A stretch of DNA of 64,000 nucleotides. Origin: Gallionellales bacterium GWA2_60_18 (lineage in GTDB: Bacteria; Pseudomonadota; Gammaproteobacteria; Burkholderiales; Gallionellaceae). Location of the stretch: the NCBI GenBank assembly GCA_001801105.1, contig MGWS01000004.1, positions 20,649 through 84,648 on the forward strand, in the 5' to 3' direction. How positions within the stretch are numbered: position 1 is the stretch's first letter; every line of letters begins with the position of its first letter. The translations under genes were made by a program, and so were the position numbers. Shown one piece after another: positions 52,979 through 61,618 of this stretch. The notes under the pieces were generated by a model. It saw only the letters and a program-made list of their open reading frames with translations, searched no databases and was not told the DNA's origin.

Positions 52979-55117
52979 TTATTCCGGCAGTGCAGGACGC
53001 CCGTAGTAATAGCCCTGCGCGTAATCCACGCCGATCTCGGCGAGCATCTTCGCGGTCATTTCGTCCTCGACGAATTCCGCCACGGTCTTCAGGCCGAAGC
53101 GGTGCGCCATGCTGTTGATGTGCTCGACCATGATGCGGTCGCGCTCGTCGGCGACGATCTGGCGCACGAAGCTGCCCTCGATCTTCACATAGTCGATTTC
53201 CAGGTATTTCAGGTAAATGAACGACGAGAATCCGCTGCCGAAATCGTCCAGCGCGACGCTGAGATTGCTGGTGCGCAGCTCCTCGATCACCGTCCTCACC
53301 TGGGTCAGGTTGGGCAGCGCCTCGCGTTCGGTGATCTCCAGCACGATCTTCTCGCAGGGCACGCCCGCACTGCGTATCATGCCCGGAATGCCGCGCACCC
53401 ACTCGATATCGCTGAAACTGCGCGGGAACAGGTTGAAGAACATCTTGGCCTGCGGGTGTTTCGCGGAGATTGCGGCGTAATGCATCAACCCCTTGCGGAA
53501 CACCTCGCGATCCAGCTCCTTGGCCATACCGAGTTCCTCCGCCACCTCGATGAACTCGCCGGCCGGAATGATGACCTCGCCGTCGCGGATGCGCACCAGC
53601 ACCTCGAAGGCCGCCACCTCGTTGGTCTTCATGTCGATGATGGGTTGCAGGAAGGCCTCGATGCGATCCTCGCGGATGGCATTGCGCAGGAAATCGCCCT
53701 GCTTGAAGATCGACATCATGCTGCGGTCCTCTTCGGATTCCGCCACCATCACCTGGTTCTTGCCGCGCGTCTTGGCCTTGTACAGCACCACGTCCATGGC
53801 CGAATAGATCTGCTCCTCGGTCCTGCCGTCCTCGGGGAAACCGACCATGCTGAAGCTGGCCGTGCAACGCACCTTGCCTACCGGCAACTCGAACTCCCGG
53901 TCAATCAGCGACTGGTGCAATTTCCGGGCAACCAGCAGGCCGCTGGCAGCCTCCGTTTCCGGCAGGATGATGGCGAATTCGTCGCCGCCCATGCGCGCCA
54001 GCACATCGCCTTTGCGCAAGCCGACGAGGAGCATCGCGGTGAGTTCCTTCAGCACCATGTCGCCGATCGGATGCCCGAAGGTGTCGTTGATGTACTTGAA
54101 ATTGTCCAGGTCGATCATGATCACCGAGAAGCCGCGCTGGTGGCGGGTCGCGCGGATGATCTCGTACTGCATGAACTCCTGGAACTTGCGCCGGTTGTAC
54201 AGCCCCGTCAGCGGGTCGCGGATGGACAGCTCCTCCAGCCTGGTGTTGTATTCCTGGATGGTCTTGAGCAGGTGGTTGAAATACTCGGCCAGGCGCTTCA
54301 GCTCCTGCAAGCGCGTCGAACTGCTGACGCGATGGCTGAAATCCATGTCCTGCGTCACGTTGCGCATGACGCCGAGCAGGTTGGCGACCGGCACGACCAC
54401 CAGGTAGCGCAGCTGGAAATACAGCACGATGAAGACCAGGCCGATCACCAGCAGCGTATAGGCAACGACGGTATTGATCACGCTGCTGAAGGAGACTTTC
54501 AGGTTGCTGATCGGGAAAGTGATGTCGATCACCCCGTGTACCGCCCCGACACGGGACAGGGTATGGCAGATCAGGCATTCCTCTTTGGCCAGCACCGGGT
54601 ACAAATAGCGGATGGTGGCCTTGTCCGGAAACAACAGCGCATCCTGCCCGGTGTTCATGGCCAAGGCGATCGCGGTATCTTTTGCCAGCGGAGCCTGCGC
54701 CTTGCCGGGGCCGCCGAATAGCTGCACCTCCTCTCCCGCGAACATGGATTGGTTGAGCGCCTCATCATTCTCGATCAGGGCGCTCTCCCCCTCCATCTCG
54801 CCGAACTGCTTGGCCACGATCTCGCCGCGGTAGACTTTTATCGTCGTGCCCGGCAATACGCTGTTGAGGCGCTCGATGGTCTCGTTGATCTCCTGCTTGC
54901 TCCAGCCCTTGCGCATCGCCGAATAAAGGGTCTGGAACACCAGGTTGGAAGTCTGTTTGGCATCGTCGCGCGCCAGGTCGTGGATGGCGCGGTCGCGCAC
55001 GACACCGGCGACGACGAAAATAAGCACGAAGGCCATGGCCATCGAGAGGATGGAAAGCAGGATCAGCAGCTTGCCGAGCGTGAGATGGAAAAAGAAATCC
55101 GTCAGCTTCTTCTTCAT
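52979..55117 (-). CDS. GGDEF/EAL protein with a periplasmic heme-c-type sensor domain
   Basis: The 712-residue protein starts with a membrane helix (about 16-40), then a periplasmic domain of about 175 residues containing CLICH (about 181-185), a c-type heme motif as in DUF3365/Tll0287-like sensors. A second helix (about 215-235) and a HAMP-like region follow. The GGDEF domain (about 290-455) has intact GGDEF and an upstream RxxD inhibitory site (RKGD). The EAL domain (about 470-710) reads EVL in ExLxR and keeps DDFGSG, ITE, the catalytic Lys and AQG, so both activities may exist. The ATG at 55117 starts directly before the membrane helix. Confidence 0.92.
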   Translation of the reverse strand: MKKKLTDFFFHLTLGKLLILLSILSMAMAFVLIFVVAGVVRDRAIHDLARDDAKQTSNLVFQTLYSAMRKGWSKQEINETIERLNSVLPGTTIKVYRGEIVAKQFGEMEGESALIENDEALNQSMFAGEEVQLFGGPGKAQAPLAKDTAIALAMNTGQDALLFPDKATIRYLYPVLAKEECLICHTLSRVGAVHGVIDITFPISNLKVSFSSVINTVVAYTLLVIGLVFIVLYFQLRYLVVVPVANLLGVMRNVTQDMDFSHRVSSSTRLQELKRLAEYFNHLLKTIQEYNTRLEELSIRDPLTGLYNRRKFQEFMQYEIIRATRHQRGFSVIMIDLDNFKYINDTFGHPIGDMVLKELTAMLLVGLRKGDVLARMGGDEFAIILPETEAASGLLVARKLHQSLIDREFELPVGKVRCTASFSMVGFPEDGRTEEQIYSAMDVVLYKAKTRGKNQVMVAESEEDRSMMSIFKQGDFLRNAIREDRIEAFLQPIIDMKTNEVAAFEVLVRIRDGEVIIPAGEFIEVAEELGMAKELDREVFRKGLMHYAAISAKHPQAKMFFNLFPRSFSDIEWVRGIPGMIRSAGVPCEKIVLEITEREALPNLTQVRTVIEELRTSNLSVALDDFGSGFSSFIYLKYLEIDYVKIEGSFVRQIVADERDRIMVEHINSMAHRFGLKTVAEFVEDEMTAKMLAEIGVDYAQGYYYGRPALPE

Positions 55118-55139
55118 GGCATACCTCTTGTTTGGCACC

Positions 55140-55191
55140 GTAGGAGCGCCGGAAGGCGCGACATGTTCTTCGCGGCCACAGCCGCTCCTAC
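55140..55191. repeat. GTAGGAGCG-type REP element
   Basis: GTAGGAGCGCCGGAAGGCGC and, inverted, CAGCCGCTCCTAC enclose a short middle with GCGAC/CGCGG. The GTAGGAGCG head is that of REP sequences in Pseudomonas and relatives. It lies just upstream of the GGDEF gene start. Confidence 0.75.
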
Positions 55192-55259
55192 GAAACACGC
55201 GCCATCATACCCCAGCCAGCAGCAAAAGATATTCTCGGCCTGTTGCGGGCATGGCGCGG

Positions 55260-55532
55260 CTAGACTTTCCACAACGTCCACAGCCCGATGATGACGAACC
55301 CGGCGCCGGCGATGTAATGCAGATGCTTCTCGCTGACATAACTGGAGACGACGCTGCCGAGCAGCACGCCGATGGCGGAGGTCGCCACCAGCGCCAGCGA
55401 GGCGCCGAAGAACACCGTCCATTTGCTCACCTCCCTGTCGGAAGCGAACAGCATGGTGGCAAGCTGCGTCTTGTCGCCCATCTCCGCGATGAACACCGAG
55501 GCAAAAACCACGGCAAATATCTTCCAGTCCAT
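55260..55532 (-). CDS. Half-size GDT1/TMEM165-family (UPF0016) transporter
   Basis: The 90-residue protein has three membrane helices and one copy of the family motif EMGDKTQ (17-23) at the end of the first. Full-size members have two such halves and move Mn2+ or Ca2+ out of the cytoplasm; half-size bacterial ones act as homo- or heterodimers. No second half is adjacent. Length fits the half-size type (about 90). Confidence 0.88.
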   Translation of the reverse strand: MDWKIFAVVFASVFIAEMGDKTQLATMLFASDREVSKWTVFFGASLALVATSAIGVLLGSVVSSYVSEKHLHYIAGAGFVIIGLWTLWKV

Positions 55533-55595
55533 AAGTACCCCAAAAACCGGCCGGGATCGACATCGTCCGATCCGGCCTTCCCGGTCATCCCGCGG

Positions 55596-57151
<1,556 letters not shown>

Positions 57152-57188
57152 TCTCAATTATTCAGGATTCAAGCCGCCGCATGATACC

Positions 57189-58850
57189 TCATGCGCCCAC
57201 ACCCAGCATCTCCGCCGCATGCTTACGCGTGGTGCCGGTGATCTCCACGCCGCCCAGCATGCGCGCGATCTCCTCGACGCGCCGCTCGCCCGCCAGCACC
57301 ACGATGCTGCTCAGCGTGATGCCGTCCCGCGTCGCCTTGCTCACCTGCCACTGCTGGTCGGCGGCGGCGGCGACCTGCGGCAGATGGGTCACGCACAGCA
57401 CCTGATGGCCGCGCCCGAGCTGCTTCAGCATGCGCCCGACGATCTCCGCCACGCGCCCGCCGATGCCGCTGTCCACCTCGTCGAAGATCAGCGTCGGCAC
57501 GTTGGCGAGCTGCGACACGGCGACCTGGATCGCCAGGCCGATGCGCGACAGTTCGCCGCCCGAAGCGACCTTGGCGAGACTGCGCAGCGGCGTGCCGGGA
57601 TTGGCCGCGACCTGGAACTCCACCGTCTCCAGCCCGCATGCGCTGCCCTCGGCCAGCGGCGGCAGCGCCACGGCGAACTGCCCGCCCTGCATCGCCAGCG
57701 TCTGCATCGCGGCGCTGATCTCGCGCGCCAGCTTGTCTGCGGCAGTCTTGCGCGTTGCCGTCAGTTTCTGCGCCGTTGCCAGATAGCTTTGTCGCGCCGC
57801 CTCTTCCTGCCGCTCCAGCGCGGCCAGGTCGGCATCGCCGCCCAGCTCTGCGAGGCGTTGCGCGATACCTTGCATGACCTCGCTCAGCCGCTCCGGCGCG
57901 GCGCGGTATTTGCGCGCGGCATCCATCACCGCGCGGATGCGCTGCTCCAGCTGGTTCAGGCGCTGCGGATCATTGTCCAGTCTCTGCTGGTAATGGCGTA
58001 GCGCATACACCGCCTCCTGCAGCTCGGCCTGCGCGCTTTCCAGCATCTGCAAGGTATCGCCCAGGCTCGCATCGTGCGCCATACCGTCGCGCAAGCGCGT
58101 CGTCAGCGCATTGAGTTGCGCCAGACAGGCATTGTCCGCCTCGCTCATAACCTCGATGCCGAATGCCGCCATCTCCAGCAAGGCGGCGGCGTGGGACAGG
58201 CGCGCGTGGTCGGCCTGCGACTCCTGCCACGCCAGCGGATCGAAACCCAGCGCCTCCAGTTCATCGTGCTGGAAGCGCAGCAGCTCGCTCTCGGCGGCCA
58301 CCGCCTCGGCATTCTCGCTGAGGCTGATGCGGCGGCGGCGCAACGCCTGCCAGTCGCCGTACAGGGACGCGACCTGTTCCGCCTGCGCCACAGCGCCCGC
58401 ATAGCTGTCCAGCAACACGCGCTGGGCATCGGCGCGCAACAGCGACTGGTGCGCATGCTGGCCGTGGATATCGAGCAGCATGTCGCCCGCCTCGCGCATC
58501 TGCTGCAAGGTGGCGCTACGCCCGTTGACGAAGCCGCGCGAACGCCCGCCCGCATCCAGCACCCGGCGCAACAGGCATACGCCCGCGTCGCCCTCCAGCT
58601 CCTGCTCGCGCAACCATTCCTGCAACTGCGGCAACGCGGCGATATCGAATTCCGCCGCCACCTCGGCGCGCTCGCAACCGTTGCGCACCATGGCCGCGTC
58701 GCCGCGCCCGCCGAGCGCCAGCGTCAAAGCATCGATCAGGATGGATTTGCCCGCGCCGGTCTCGCCGGTGAGCGCGGTGAAGCCGGATGCGAACTCAAGC
58801 TCAAGCGATGAGACGATGACGAAATCGCGGATGGAGAGGAACTTCAGCAT
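57189..58850 (-). CDS. recN: DNA repair protein RecN
   Basis: RecN (553 residues) is an SMC-like ATPase for double-strand-break repair. Walker A TGETGAGKSILIDAL (about 29-43) and the C-terminal half with KVASGGELSRIGLAIQ and TLIFDEVDSGIGG (Walker B) flank a long coiled coil (about 160-360). Length matches E. coli (553). It is separated from nadK by 170 bp containing a repeat. Confidence 0.96.
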   Translation of the reverse strand: MLKFLSIRDFVIVSSLELEFASGFTALTGETGAGKSILIDALTLALGGRGDAAMVRNGCERAEVAAEFDIAALPQLQEWLREQELEGDAGVCLLRRVLDAGGRSRGFVNGRSATLQQMREAGDMLLDIHGQHAHQSLLRADAQRVLLDSYAGAVAQAEQVASLYGDWQALRRRRISLSENAEAVAAESELLRFQHDELEALGFDPLAWQESQADHARLSHAAALLEMAAFGIEVMSEADNACLAQLNALTTRLRDGMAHDASLGDTLQMLESAQAELQEAVYALRHYQQRLDNDPQRLNQLEQRIRAVMDAARKYRAAPERLSEVMQGIAQRLAELGGDADLAALERQEEAARQSYLATAQKLTATRKTAADKLAREISAAMQTLAMQGGQFAVALPPLAEGSACGLETVEFQVAANPGTPLRSLAKVASGGELSRIGLAIQVAVSQLANVPTLIFDEVDSGIGGRVAEIVGRMLKQLGRGHQVLCVTHLPQVAAAADQQWQVSKATRDGITLSSIVVLAGERRVEEIARMLGGVEITGTTRKHAAEMLGVGA

Positions 58851-58914
58851 TTGTCCCGGGGGGAACCGATAGTTGTCACGTCAGCCATGTCGCATGATTT
58901 GCGAAAAGAATCCC

Positions 58915-58993
58915 TCACGCGGAGGCGCGGAGACGCGGGAAAAACAAGACCTGTGCAATCCACCTTTTTCCGTGTCTCCGCGTCTCCGCGTGA
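58915..58993. repeat. TCACGCGGAG palindromic repeat between recN and nadK
   Basis: Arms 58915-58944 and 58965-58993 are imperfect inverted copies: TCACGCGGAGGCGCGGAGAC against the complement of GTCTCCGCGTCTCCGCGTGA. Each arm is itself built of CGCGGAGA-type blocks. No gene is in this gap. Confidence 0.8.
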
Positions 58994-59020
58994 AATTTTC
59001 CGATTTTGGCCCATCCAGGT

Positions 59021-59893
59021 TTATAGCATCTGGTTCCAGAGCAACTTCTCGCGCAGCGTATGGTAATAGCTGTGCCCCTCCGGGTGCAGCAGGCAGGCCG
59101 GTTCGGGGTGGCGCGTGACGATGATCTTGTCGTGCAGTTGCAGATCGAAATTGGTGTGGCTGTCGAAACGCACACAGATGTCTTCGGTGCGGTGCATCAA
59201 TATCTCCAGCACCGACGTGCCCTTCACCACGATGGGGCGGTTGCTCAATGAATGCGGGCACACCGGCACCAGTTCCAGCACGTCGAGGCCGGGATGCAGG
59301 ATCGGCCCGCCGGCGGACATCGCATAGGCGGTAGAGCCGGTCGGCGTCGCCACGATCAGCCCGTCGGCGCGCTGGTTGTAGAGATACTCGCCGTCGATGC
59401 GCACCTCGAACTCGATCATGCTGCTGATGTTGCTGCGATGCACCACCACCTCGTTGAACGCCAGCCCGCTGAAAATCTCGGCCCCGTCGCGCAGCACGCT
59501 GGCCGACAGCAACAGGCGCTGCTCGACGATGAACTTGCCGTCCAGCATCGCCGCGATACTCTCCAGCATGTTGTCCAGCGTAAGATCGGTGAGGAAGCCG
59601 AGCCGCCCCTGATTCACCCCGACCAGCGGCACCTGATGCGGCGACAGGGTGCGCGCGACGTTCAGCATCGAGCCGTCGCCGCCGATCACGATAGCCAGAT
59701 CCATCGTCCCGGCCATCTCCATAAGCGACATCACCGGATAGGGATTATCCGCAAAATGCTCGGCAGTCAGCCTGCCCACCGTCACATGCAACCCTCTGGA
59801 CGACAAAAATTCGGCCATGCGCAACAGCGGCTCGGTGATTTCCGGGGCATTGCGCTTGCCGATCAGGGCGATATTCTGAAAGGGGAATTTCAT
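59021..59893 (-). CDS. nadK: NAD kinase
   Basis: NadK (290 residues) phosphorylates NAD to NADP. The catalytic GGDGSML motif (near 75) and GRLGFLTDL follow each other, and NDVVVHRS-like NEVVVHRSN and TGSTAYAMSAGGPILHP close the site. The ATG at 59893 begins the homology; 12 earlier in-frame codons lack support. In many Proteobacteria nadK adjoins recN, as here. Confidence 0.97.
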   Translation of the reverse strand: MKFPFQNIALIGKRNAPEITEPLLRMAEFLSSRGLHVTVGRLTAEHFADNPYPVMSLMEMAGTMDLAIVIGGDGSMLNVARTLSPHQVPLVGVNQGRLGFLTDLTLDNMLESIAAMLDGKFIVEQRLLLSASVLRDGAEIFSGLAFNEVVVHRSNISSMIEFEVRIDGEYLYNQRADGLIVATPTGSTAYAMSAGGPILHPGLDVLELVPVCPHSLSNRPIVVKGTSVLEILMHRTEDICVRFDSHTNFDLQLHDKIIVTRHPEPACLLHPEGHSYYHTLREKLLWNQML

Positions 59894-60128
59894 GGGCGCG
59901 ATTAAAGCATATCGCCCAATGAAAGACAAAAGAAGCTAGGCGGCAAAAGGCTGGACAGGGATGGCGCCAGCTCGGGTACAATTCCCGACACGGCTGCACC
60001 GGTCACCACAACAAGCGCGCCAGCGCATATCCGCAGCCCTTCCGGACGGAAGATCGGGGAGAGTAGAAGCGTCGGTATGAACAACATGCTGCGGATTTGC
60101 TCGAACAAGCTCCGGGAGGGTAAGAGAT

Positions 60129-61145
60129 ATGGATCGCCTGCAACGCATCTACAAGCTGCACCGGGTAATCTCCTCGCGCCGCCATCCGGTTCCCCGCACC
60201 ACACTGGAACAAGAACTCGAATGTTCGCGCGCCACCGTCAAGCGCATCATTCAGGAAATGAAGCTGTATTTCAACGCGCCGCTCGAATACGACCGCGAAC
60301 GCAATGGCTACTACTACGACACGCAGGCTGAACAAACTTTCGAACTGCCCGGCGTCTGGTTCAATGAATCCGAACTCCATGCTCTGCTCACCACCCAGCA
60401 ATTGCTCGAACAACTGCAACCCGGCCTGCTAGACAGCCACCTCAAGCCATTGAAGGATCGCGTCGAGAAACTGCTCGCCGCCGGGCAACACGATTCCAGC
60501 GAAATCGCCAAGCGCGTGCGCATCCTGCGCATGGCCGGACGAAACACCTCCGGCGAACACTTCCAAACTGTGGCGGGCGCGCTGCTGCAACGACGGCGCC
60601 TCGCCATCCGCTACCACGGGCGCAGCAACGATGAAGAATCGCAACGCGAAATCTCGCCGCAGCGCCTCACCCATTACCGCGACAACTGGTATCTCGACGC
60701 TTGGTGCCACCAGCGCAACGCGCTGCGCAGCTTCGCCGTAGATCGGCTGCGCGAAGCCAAAGCACTGGGAAAGCGCGCCAAAGACATCGCCGAGAAAGAA
60801 CTGGATGCGCACTTCGCCTCAAGCTACGGCATCTTTGCCGGAAAGCCCAATTACACCGCTGTGCTGCATTTCACCCCGCAACGCGCCCGCTGGGTCGCGG
60901 AAGAACAATGGCATCCGCAACAACAAGGCCGCATGATCGAAGACGGCGGCTACGAACTGCGCATCCCCTACTCCGACCCGCGCGAGTTGGTGATGGACAT
61001 ACTCAAGCACGGAGCGGAAGTCGAAGTCGTCGCACCGGATGCGCTAAGGCAGTTGGTGATAGAGCAATTGCGAAACGCCCTCGGAAAATATGAAAAAACA
61101 CCTCCCCTCTCCCGTTCGCGGGAGAGGGTCGGGAAGAGGGTCTGA
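60129..61145 (+). CDS. WYL-domain transcriptional regulator (YafY-like)
   Basis: The 338-residue protein has an N-terminal winged helix (about 1-65, DRLQRIYKLHRVISSRRHPV, TLEQELECSRATVKRIIQEM) and a WYL domain (about 140-210, with the DNWYLDAWC segment and RSFAVDRL), then a WCX-like C-terminal region. WYL proteins sense ligands such as nucleotides and often regulate CRISPR-Cas and DNA-damage genes. GGAGGG precedes the ATG. The 235-bp gap upstream (59894-60128) shows no gene and only a weak promoter (TGGACA, 19 bp, TACAAT near 59952-59982). The last about 12 residues (LSRSRERVGKRV) come from a repeat. Confidence 0.92.
   Translation: MDRLQRIYKLHRVISSRRHPVPRTTLEQELECSRATVKRIIQEMKLYFNAPLEYDRERNGYYYDTQAEQTFELPGVWFNESELHALLTTQQLLEQLQPGLLDSHLKPLKDRVEKLLAAGQHDSSEIAKRVRILRMAGRNTSGEHFQTVAGALLQRRRLAIRYHGRSNDEESQREISPQRLTHYRDNWYLDAWCHQRNALRSFAVDRLREAKALGKRAKDIAEKELDAHFASSYGIFAGKPNYTAVLHFTPQRARWVAEEQWHPQQQGRMIEDGGYELRIPYSDPRELVMDILKHGAEVEVVAPDALRQLVIEQLRNALGKYEKTPPLSRSRERVGKRV
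61106..61127. repeat. CCTCTCCCG-TTCG-CGGGAGAGG hairpin at the 3' end of the WYL gene
   Basis: A 9-bp perfect stem with a TTCG tetraloop, followed by TCGGGAAGAGGG: a half copy of the element found in gluQ. It forms the end of the WYL reading frame. Without a T-run it is a doubtful terminator. Confidence 0.75.
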
Positions 61146-61222
61146 AAAAATTCCGGACAAGCTCACCTTTTGAGCTTTAGGGTATGAATAATAGGAGCCG
61201 TAATCAACCAATGGAGAGCATC

Positions 61223-61618
61223 ATGTCACGGCGCGCATTCCTGAAATCACTCACAGCTCTGGTCGGCGGCTTTGCCCTGCCTGCCGTCGCGCGCGCCACG
61301 CCAAGCTTGGGTGCATCGAAAACCTTGCAAATATCACCCGTGGCCGGATTCCAGTACCACCACGGCGAAACCCTCTGGCCGCAACTCTCCATCGGCCAGC
61401 CACTGCAACTGGTGCGCGAAGCTGACAACCGCTACGATGACCGCGCTGTTCGAGTGGAGTGGCAAGGCTACAAGCTAGGCTATATCCCAAGGCTAGACAA
61501 TGCCGCTGTCTCGCAATTGATGGATCGCGGGGAGCGGTTGGAAGCGGTGATTGCACAGTTGGCGGTGAGCCGGAATCCTTGGGAGCGTGTTGGAGTGGAG
61601 GTGAGGTGGCAGATGTAA
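61223..61618 (+). CDS. Tat-exported HIRAN-domain protein
   Basis: The 131-residue protein begins with a twin-arginine signal (SRRAFLKSLTALVGGFALPA, cleavage likely after ARA). The rest is one HIRAN domain (about 30-125: VAGFQYHHGE, LQLVREADNRYDDRAVRV, KLGYIPRLDNAAV). HIRAN domains usually bind DNA 3' ends inside helicases; here it stands alone and appears to be exported. The ATG at 61223 has GGAGAG 5-6 bp upstream; ATGs at 61184 and 61211 are also in frame. Its last 13 bp overlap the likely cas3 start, so the two are coupled. Confidence 0.85.
   Translation: MSRRAFLKSLTALVGGFALPAVARATPSLGASKTLQISPVAGFQYHHGETLWPQLSIGQPLQLVREADNRYDDRAVRVEWQGYKLGYIPRLDNAAVSQLMDRGERLEAVIAQLAVSRNPWERVGVEVRWQM

Noticed and set aside
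60000..60128. Confident promoter for the WYL gene
   Set aside because: The best match (TGGACA, 19 bp, TACAAT at 59952-59982) has poor spacing, so it is only mentioned.
61459..61605. cas3 starting at GTG 61459
   Set aside because: The first 49 codons would be out-of-frame HIRAN coding with no Cas3 similarity, while a GTG with GGAGG occurs at 61606.
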